Shown: piece after piece, positions 57,062 through 64,000 of the stretch | Layout: the number at the start of each line of letters is the position of its first letter | Numbering within the stretch: position 1 is the first letter of the stretch | Notes under the pieces: model-generated | What the model saw: only the letters and a program-made list of their open reading frames with translations | Databases searched by the model: none | Told to the model about the DNA's origin: nothing | Origin: Luzula sylvatica | Taxonomy: Eukaryota > Streptophyta > Magnoliopsida > Poales > Juncaceae | Direction of reading: 5' to 3' | DNA: 64,000 nucleotides | NCBI GenBank assembly: GCA_946800325.1 | Contig: OX326960.1 | Coordinates: 16,330,393-16,394,392 of the forward strand | Made by a program: the position numbers and the translations under genes

Positions 57062-59395
57062 GGTTTCAAATATATAGATCTCTGGCTAGGAGAGTAGGAG
57101 TGCTATTTCTTTTTCTATATCTTTATTTTTTTTGTTTATTTTTATTTTTAGTTGCGAACACAAATGCAGAATAATTACTACTTATTCCTAATTCCTTAAA
57201 TGGTTGCTCAAGAGATGTTCCTTTATTTTCTTGATTTCACTTGGCAAGTTCTTAAATTGTCTCGTGGGTAAATCAAGATATTTGATACACAAACAATGAA
57301 TTACGCTACGGTTGACGAACAACAATAGTCGATGCAAATGAAGAAATTAGAAAATGCCAAACCGTGTTTTCAAAATTAGAAAATGATACAAGAAAAGGAA
57401 AATCATGCCTTAAAAATTAAAATACAAATACAAATAGAAAGTTCATCTGAACGACTCATCTTGTGGCTGACCAATTACATTTTAAGGTATTGATTACTTG
57501 CACCATTTACCATTAGTACGGTATTATGGAGGAACTAATTACATCTATTGAGGACTTATATTATAAGTTCCTACAATCTGGGGCAGATGTTATCTAAAAC
57601 TCATGATGTATATTTCTTATAATCAATGGAAGATAGAAGTAGGACTTTGAGCCTACTCTATTAATTTCAAAAGAAAAAAAAAGTTAGAAACAAAAGGACA
57701 CATTCTGACTCCAAAAATTTGATTTCATCCAATATCTTATAAAAAATAATATCAAATTTTGTAAAAATATTAAAACAGAACTGCATAATTGAATTTTCTA
57801 TGTTCCAACTGCAAGTAATGCATATGTGAATAAAATAAAATTAAAATTTAGTTCACTGGTAGCCCTGTTTTTAATACGAAATATTGTAAATAGATCAAAT
57901 AACTGATATTTGTATTTAACTTAACTGCAATTATCAATTAATTAATTTTCTCTGGAAAAGGTTTATCAATTAATTAACATCACAAGGAAGAATTTGTACT
58001 GATGGCAAAAATACATGATTTTCTGTTTTTTGTTTCTGTTTCGGAAGTTTCAGAAGGTTCTATTTCCAATCAATGTTATAAAACACATTAAGCACCATAC
58101 GGGAGTGCTAAACTTAGAAATTCACAACATCACTCTACTATTAAAGTGGGTGTGGAAAATTTGTCAAAACAACCAAGGAATGTGGGTTAGCACCATACGG
58201 GACATTTACGGAGTCGGTCGCCCATCCGAATTAGGAAATCTATTGAACCACCACTCCTCCTACTTCATCAAAGACCTCCACTCCCTCCTCCCCCAATTCC
58301 GGATTGCACACGGGATCGAGTCATCGACGAACCGACAAGTATGGATGGGCACACCGGACTCCTTCTCCACCTCCGCCATCTATAAGCTACTCATTAACCC
58401 CGACGTAATTAGCTAATGGAACACCACCCTATGAAAAACAAAAACTCCGGCAAAGACGAGATTTTTTACTTGGCTAGCACTAAATGAAAGAATCCTAACG
58501 GGTGACGGCTTAAGGAAAAAAAAATTGGCCGCACGAGACGACTTGCAAAAATTACAACAATGCCGAGGAGTCGGCATTCCACCTCCTCGTAACGTGCCCT
58601 TATGCAACGACGGTCTGGCAAGGGGTTGGACCAATCATCGGGTCCCCTTTCAAGACCCGCGACACTATATCGGATTTTTGGATCCACACTCACGCCAACA
58701 AATCCAAGGAACAAAAGGAAACCATAGACACCTACTTTATAGCCACGATTTGGGGAATTTGGAAAGAAAGGAACAACCGAATTTTCAACCAAAAAAGCAC
58801 ACCGCCTTCCTCGACACTACAAAGGATCAAGCGCGAAGCAACGACATGGGGAAAATTTTGCTAGGTCGCCTCTCCGACCCCTCTTAATCTCCTAACCCTT
58901 ATAGCGAATTCTCAACTATCTTGAATTTAGACTTACTTACTTTTTCATTTGCTAAATTTCGGTTCTCTCTGAGGCTAGGTTACTTTTTACATGATTATGT
59001 AAAATTAAAACGATGTATTAAACTTGTATTAATATATCAAAAGAAGTTCCGTTTCTTATTTTTCAAAAAAAAAAACGCATTAAGCGGAACAAGTTGAAAA
59101 TATCATCAGTAGTCGTCATAATTCTTTACATATAATATTATGTTTTTCCAAATACAAATAATTATGGATCAAATTTCAAAGAGAAAATAAAATGAAACAT
59201 CATAATTAAAATTTCGAAGTTCAAATACAACTTAAATATAATTAAGTGGTATGACAAAATTTAAGACTCAAAACAAACAATTTGGAACAATTATTTTACT
59301 AATTAGCAATAACACAAACTGTGTATTAGATGTGAATTAAGAAAAATAACATATGCATTAAAAATATAGAAAATCAAATAAAAATCATAAAAAAA
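57062..59395 (+). repeat. Third, condensed copy of the unit spacer
   Basis: Segments match unit 1 in the same order: 57062-57175 to about 3250-3360, 57295-57370 to about 3375-3450, 57385-57415 to about 4055-4090, 57540-57560 to about 5855-5875, 57710-58093 to about 6340-7355, then 59105-59395 to about 7360-7370 and 18456-18750. Much is deleted between blocks, and no PMD element or DPH1 block is present. Confidence 0.75.
58094..59072 (+). mobile_element. 5'-truncated LINE with target duplication
   Basis: It is flanked by AAACACATTAAGC (58081-58093) and AAACGCATTAAGC (59073-59085) and ends in an A-rich tail after TTATTTTTC. The coding remnant 58105-58885 has GVLNLEIHNITLLLKWVWK and FSTSAIYKLLI, then across stops KTKTPAKTRFFTWLALNERI and AARDDL: the end of a plant LINE reverse transcriptase polyprotein with its zinc-binding RVT domain (zf-RVT). 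Several stops and frameshifts make it dead. Confidence 0.9.
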
Positions 59396-59450
59396 TGTGC
59401 TACTTTTTGTTACGGGAGCTATTGGATATAAAAAATAACCCTAGCACTTG

Positions 59451-60145
59451 GGGCTTGTTTGGATGCTCAAGGAAATATGAGTTTAATGTAAGTTAGGAAA
59501 AATATACCAAAATACTACTATGATATGTTTGGATGGTCTTTTAGTAATTGTAAGGATAGTTTCTGTAAATTTGTATACAAATTTTGCCAAAACAAAAAAC
59601 TTGACAAAAGCACAAGTTATTTCTACAAATTTGTAATTTGTGTTTAACATATTCTTTCTGTTTCATTGATTTGTGTGTGTGTTGTTATTTTTGTCTTGAA
59701 AAAACAAAAAAGATATAATTCATTATAGGGGGCTTCTATCATACACCTTTTTCTTTATCATACACCCATTTTCAAGGGTATTTTGAGTAATTATCCATTT
59801 ATGAATATTTAAGGTAAGATGTCAAATATATTTATCAATTAATATTTGGCTAAATTGGAATTTTTTGTTGTTTATTTAAACAAAAATGTCCATAAAAGAT
59901 AAATTTTATGATACATCCTTTTACAAATATAATTAATTACTAAAATACCCAAAATACCCTTGTAAAAGGATGTATGATAGAATTCCCCTTCATTATATTC
60001 CTTAATTATCCTAAAGAAACAATCAGACAAGAACATTTATAAATTTCATAATTTTTTTCATTTGCAGGTTTGTTGATTTTTAAATTCCCAAACCTGCAAA
60101 TAACTAATCATATACTAAAAAAATACTTTACATCCAAACAAGCCC
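59451..60145. mobile_element. TIR MITE, host of a nested MITE
   Basis: The ends are GGGCTTGTTTGGATG and its inverse CATCCAAACAAGCCC, common for plant MITEs. The interior is AT-rich. It is interrupted by the element at 59728-59988. Confidence 0.7.
59728..59988. mobile_element. 261-bp MULE-type MITE with perfect 9-bp target duplication
   Basis: The ends are GGGGGCTTCTATCATACACC and the inverse GGATGTATGATAGAATTCCC. The 9-bp direct repeat TTCATTATA lies at 59719-59727 and 59989-59997. A nine-base duplication is the Mutator signature. Confidence 0.88.
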
Positions 60146-60879
60146 TTAGAAAATAAAGCAATCACATGATCTTCTCGATTGTTTTGCTTTAATAGTGTGG
60201 ATCGGTATGTTGATATGTTGGAGTGGCGATTATATCATTTTGGTTCGTGGAAACTCCAGTTGTAATTCGTTCCATCAACGTACTCAACATGATGACGTGG
60301 TTTCGTACAACGGAGAATATTTCCTAAAATTTCTTGCGTAACGCCATTTGGGTATGGGCGAGCTGATTTATAAGGGGTGAAATCGAATGAATATCAATTG
60401 TGTTTGATACCGCCATTTGACATCTTCATTGAATGTTGATGATTGAAGTTTATTGGATTTTTCTTCAACATCTAATAAATAAAAAAATCTTATATGTCAT
60501 CCATTTATTAATGTCAACATGGATATCGTCATAAGCAAAAACTCAAAATTACAACTCACTACAAGATTAAGTAGGCACGTCAAACAAATACAAATTAATT
60601 GGGCTTCTATATTAGTATACAGTATATATAATAATTAAAACAACATGCAAAAGATGACAAAGAAATGCAATTCATAAGAAAAATAAGATTGTGTTTGAAT
60701 AGTGTGCTTGAAGTCGTTAAAAGTGGTGAATGCAGGACAATTGCCCTACTTAGGTTCTTCATATATAATTTTGGCGCATATTTCTTGAGATGTTGGGCAC
60801 CAGTGTGAAGAATTAGAGTATTCATGATATGATTTGATACGCCAAGTTTTTGAAGGTCTACTACAAGTGATATTTTGAG
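60146..60879. other. Spacer, nothing recognised
   Basis: A GC-richer stretch 60190-60400 could be a decayed coding segment on the minus strand, but it has stops and I recognise no family. Confidence 0.4.
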
Positions 60880-61231
60880 ACGTAAATGGTTGGGATATTA
60901 TTCAAATCGATCCTAACCGTATTCGAAAAAAATATCCGCATTACATTTTTATAGTACCATATTTAATATAGGCAGACAAAGAATAGATAATTAATGATTT
61001 AAATTTGTAAACATAAAATTACGCTTATATATAATTTAAAAAATATATTATATTATGATATCATAGTATCCGTTTTAAGATCCAAAATTATCTATATCCA
61101 TATCAGACAATATCCAAACCGTATCCGAATCCGAGCATTTCCGTATTCGGATCCGTATCCGAAAATAATATGGATCTGGATCTGGTATGACCACTATCCA
61201 AACCGGATCCGAACCGTTTACACCCCTAGAT
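60880..61231. mobile_element. Degenerate GATCCG-rich element, second copy
   Basis: Resembles 29535-30103: TATCCGTATTCGG and GGATCTGGATCTGG words, with the right end CCGTTTACACCCCTAG. The left end is unclear. Confidence 0.4.
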
Positions 61232-61337
61232 ACTATGTACATGTGATATCATTTACAAATAATTCCAACAAAAAACAGATCACAAATGTTATAAAGTAAT
61301 GGCATGTGCTTGTAATGGTAGTGACGTAATATTGGCA

Positions 61338-63579
61338 TCACGACAATAGTGGTCTCAAACTCGTCTTGTGCCTCACGCAAACGAGATCGTCGAGTTTATT
61401 CCCGTCCATCTTATACTGCGAAACTCTCCCCATTTCCAAATAATGCTCTCGAGCCTCCTTTCTCAATTCACTAATACGCATCAATTCCCATTTTTTACAA
61501 TTCGATTTAATCCTTTTCTCGGTCATGTTAACAGACCCGGAACCGGAACTCGGCCCGTAGTCCTCGCCCACGGTGCCCCAAACTTTACAATTACTAAAAG
61601 GGTTTAACTCGTCCGTCTGTCCGAGTCCTCTTTTTGTGAGCCGAAACGCTGCTCTGTGCGCTTTTTTTATCGATTCTTTACTCGGTATGCTCGACCAATC
61701 TTCGATTCTCTTCGATCTCATCTGTGAGTGGATTCTTATTACGCCGAGACATTCGAGAAGTTGGTAATATGCGCGGCCTTGTAACGGATTGTGCCCCGAT
61801 TTCGGCTTTGAGAAATATCTCGTCCTTAAATATTATATTATATTTAATAAGTTAATATTTGTTGGTATTAAATTGAATTGATTACCATTCGGTGTAGCCA
61901 GGATCGACGGTGAATCCGTACATGTCGATAGTATCGCACATGGAGAGAGCCAATTCGATGGATTTCATTCCGGTACCTTTTGCGCCTCTTCTGCGTACTA
62001 TGCCTTGGAATAAATATATTGGATTTGGTAAGTCCTGGTTCAATGCATCACTATCTATGATTATTTTACTTATTTTCTTCTTAATTTCGTGATTTTATAT
62101 ATTTTTTAGATTTTTACCCATATCATTTTGTTCAAATCTCTGTGCGTCACGCTTTTTATTATTAGTACCTCGTCAGCTACAATTGCAGAAATAATAATAT
62201 TAATATTGGGAATTTGCAAAAAAGAGGGGGTTGGTTTTGCTAAATTTTCACTTACAAGATCCTTTCAAAATTCTGTCCATCTTTTGAGCACCGCCTCTCA
62301 CGACCAATCGAAAATCCCTTCTGAGCCCCACATGTTTTGCATATTTCTACAGAAATTAACATATAAAAATACCAATTATTTTACATAATACAAATCCATT
62401 ATTTAAAACTAATTACCTGATTAACAGGGGCATCGTTCTCTCTAAACACGGCATCGTGAGAATCAATTTCATCCCCAAATTCGGTTTTCAATAAATCGCC
62501 TGAATTACCAACCACGGCACAAGTCTTGAATTGACGAGGATGAAAAGGAGCCTTAGCTGGCAAAATTGGGTCAAGAATCTCTTCACACGTCTTGTTACAC
62601 TTCACAGATTCGCTGTTTGTGCTGTTTTTGCTGTTTTCACAGAATGGCAATTTCGTTATTTTCAAACAAAAACGATAATTAGATTGATAAATTTGTATAT
62701 CGGTAAATTGGTGAAAAGAGATTACAAATTTCCAATTCTTTTCGCAGCGTAATTAGACCACCCATCTGGTCTCACGTCTAAGTATTCCCTTGTCAATATT
62801 GTTGTCGTGTTTCTGTGCTATAATTTATATATATTATTAAAAGTGAAATATATATTTAAATGATTACTTGAGAAAATGAAATGTACCTGTTCCCAAAGAA
62901 GCATTTCTTTGCAAACGTTGTATTTGTGCTCTAATGGCTCGAATACTTTGAACTGTGCATTGTACTGCATGATTTCAAAATTTAAGTTAAATCAAAATGG
63001 TAAAATAAATACAAAGTTTATGAAATTGATAAATAAAAGGAGGGAAATTGGTACCCAAGTTCTGTTGGTGCCTTCTGGAAATTTGAGTACCAAATTGCAA
63101 TGATCGACAATCTCAGCAGTCAATCCAAGCCCTCTTTTTGCCTAGAAAATTATTTACAATTTCAAATTACATCAAATAAAATCAACAATGGGATTGGGGA
63201 TGCCCAAATTGCAGTTAAGAAATTTCTCAAATTTAGAAAATCGAACAAAAGAACTACAAATTGAAAAAATTGCAACATATTTCACCAAAAATAAGAACGA
63301 AAAGAATACCACGCATTGTTGCACATCAGATTGAAAACCATATAGGGTCCGGATCTCCTCCTCATCATTCCTCTGAACCGACAATTTCCTCCCCCCTACA
63401 ATACCAAATCAAACAATTCAAATCCGCAATTAAACAAACCGAAAGAGAAAATCAAATACGATGATACAAAAAACCCAACTGGTGAAATACGAAGATTGAA
63501 TGAAGAGTAGACAAATTGAGAAGACGACGAGGAGAATGACGAAAGTACGTACGCCTACAGCCAGAGAAACTTTTGCCAT
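61338..63579 (-). CDS. GT29 sialyltransferase-like protein, 10 exons, intact
   Basis: Minus-strand exons 63491-63579, 63310-63388, 63055-63141, 62887-62964, 62726-62817, 62417-62630, 62256-62346, 62118-62176, 61886-62034 and 61338-61824 join in frame (1425 nt) to 474 residues. Residues 8-27 are one membrane helix ([19 protein letters not shown]), giving a type II Golgi topology. Sialylmotif L reads [15 protein letters not shown] and [14 protein letters not shown]. The motif S region reads [17 protein letters not shown], then [32 protein letters not shown] and [15 protein letters not shown] match the plant SIA group near the C-terminus. Arabidopsis relatives (SIA1/MGP2, SIA2) localise to the Golgi and matter for pollen tubes. 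Plants are not thought to make sialic acid, so the donor is unknown. The start ATG at 63579 is followed by a plausible signal anchor. Confidence 0.92.
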
Positions 63580-63856
63580 GTATACGATTCACTACTTGTT
63601 CAGTTCAGTCGTCTTCTTCTCTTTAATCCTTTCTTTTTCGTATCTCCCGCTTAGCTACTCGATCGAGATTCTATTACCCAATAAATGGCGACTAAGAACA
63701 AATGGAGCTGAAAAGGTTGCACGAGTTATTTACTGTTGAGAAGAATCGACTATGGTTTTATATATTTTGTATCATCAAAATATTTGGACCAAAGTTTCGG
63801 AAATTTCGATGAAAACCTCTTAATTTTTCGATTTTCGGAAGCGGTAAAGCTCAAGC
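63580..63856 (-). promoter_or_regulatory. Probable promoter and leader of the GT29 gene
   Basis: Upstream of the ATG on the minus strand, with GA-rich sequence on that strand (AAAGAGAAGAAGACGAC). I see no unmistakable TATA box. Confidence 0.4.
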
Positions 63857-64000
63857 CACTCCCTCCCTCCCTCCCATATTCCCTTCCCTAGGGTGGCTGA
63901 CATGTGGGTCCCACATATATTTATTTTTGTGAAAGTGAGTGTGGGGTCCACATGTCAGTGACTTAGGGAGGGAATTTGGGAGTGAGGGAGGGAGTGACTG
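63857..64000. repeat. Long hairpin, foldback MITE
   Basis: 63857-63922 and about 63937-64000 are inverted copies: left CCACTCCCTCCCTCCCTCCC and GACATGTGGGTCCCAC, right GTGGGGTCCACATGTCAGTG and GGAGTGAGGGAGGGAGTGAC. The loop is under 20 bp. It touches the window end, so the outer boundary is uncertain. It lies about 280 bp upstream of the GT29 start. Confidence 0.85.

Larger units (their letters stand above)
40694..57062 (+). repeat. Segmental duplication, unit 2 right block
   Basis: Counterpart of 20290-29291, enlarged by the copia-type insertion 42397-49742. Order and orientation of MITE, Rossmann pseudogene and DUF247 gene are unchanged. Confidence 0.95.

Noticed and set aside
60190..60400. 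Coding exon on the minus strand
   Set aside because: Stops interrupt the frame and no domain is recognisable.

Overview
The window is nuclear DNA from a flowering plant, most likely a eudicot. It is AT-rich, has GT-AG introns, plant-only gene families (DUF247/UPF0481, FAR1, plant mobile domain) and very dense LTR, MULE, MITE and LINE remains. I cannot name the species. Only three genes look intact: two DUF247 paralogues (26320-28811 and 53778-56580, + strand) and one 10-exon GT29 sialyltransferase-like gene (61338-63579, - strand).

The scaffold is a rearranged tandem segmental duplication. Unit 1 blocks 1-5338 and 20290-29291 reappear in unit 2 as 31229-36902 and 40694-57062. A third, condensed copy of the spacer lies at 57062-59395. 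Each main unit carries a plant-mobile-domain (MAIN-like) pseudogene inside a MULE-like element, then a dead NAD(P)-binding Rossmann gene (MAT2B/RmlD-like), then a live DUF247 gene. In both units the Rossmann gene was broken by different lesions while DUF247 stayed open.

Unit 1 holds an extra block of about 11 kb (7393-18430) bounded on both sides by (TA)n. It contains a broken DPH1 gene with a triplicated segment, a 2.4-kb insertion with inverted LTR-like ends around a Cys-containing acidic ORF, a 2.1-kb minisatellite built on a roughly 22-bp monomer, a solo LTR with perfect target duplication, and a TIR element inserted in (TA)n. Unit 2 holds instead a scrambled FAR1-like fragment, a second member of that LTR family with its primer-binding site, and a 7.3-kb copia-type element (42397-49742) whose 5' LTR is split by a 1.5-kb solo LTR.

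The most unusual signals are: (a) inside the copia-type element, many short hairpins with different stems but the same architecture, a C-G closing pair around a five-base loop ending in GAA (or AAA in two cases); (b) in the nested solo LTR, about 18 palindromes of the TCCGTTRYAACGGA type packed upstream of its TATA box; (c) a PMD-carrying MULE-like family with clustered CTTTCGCCAG palindromes next to both termini, plus a 330-bp derivative. All of this is read from sequence alone; family names rest on recognised motifs and no database search was run.
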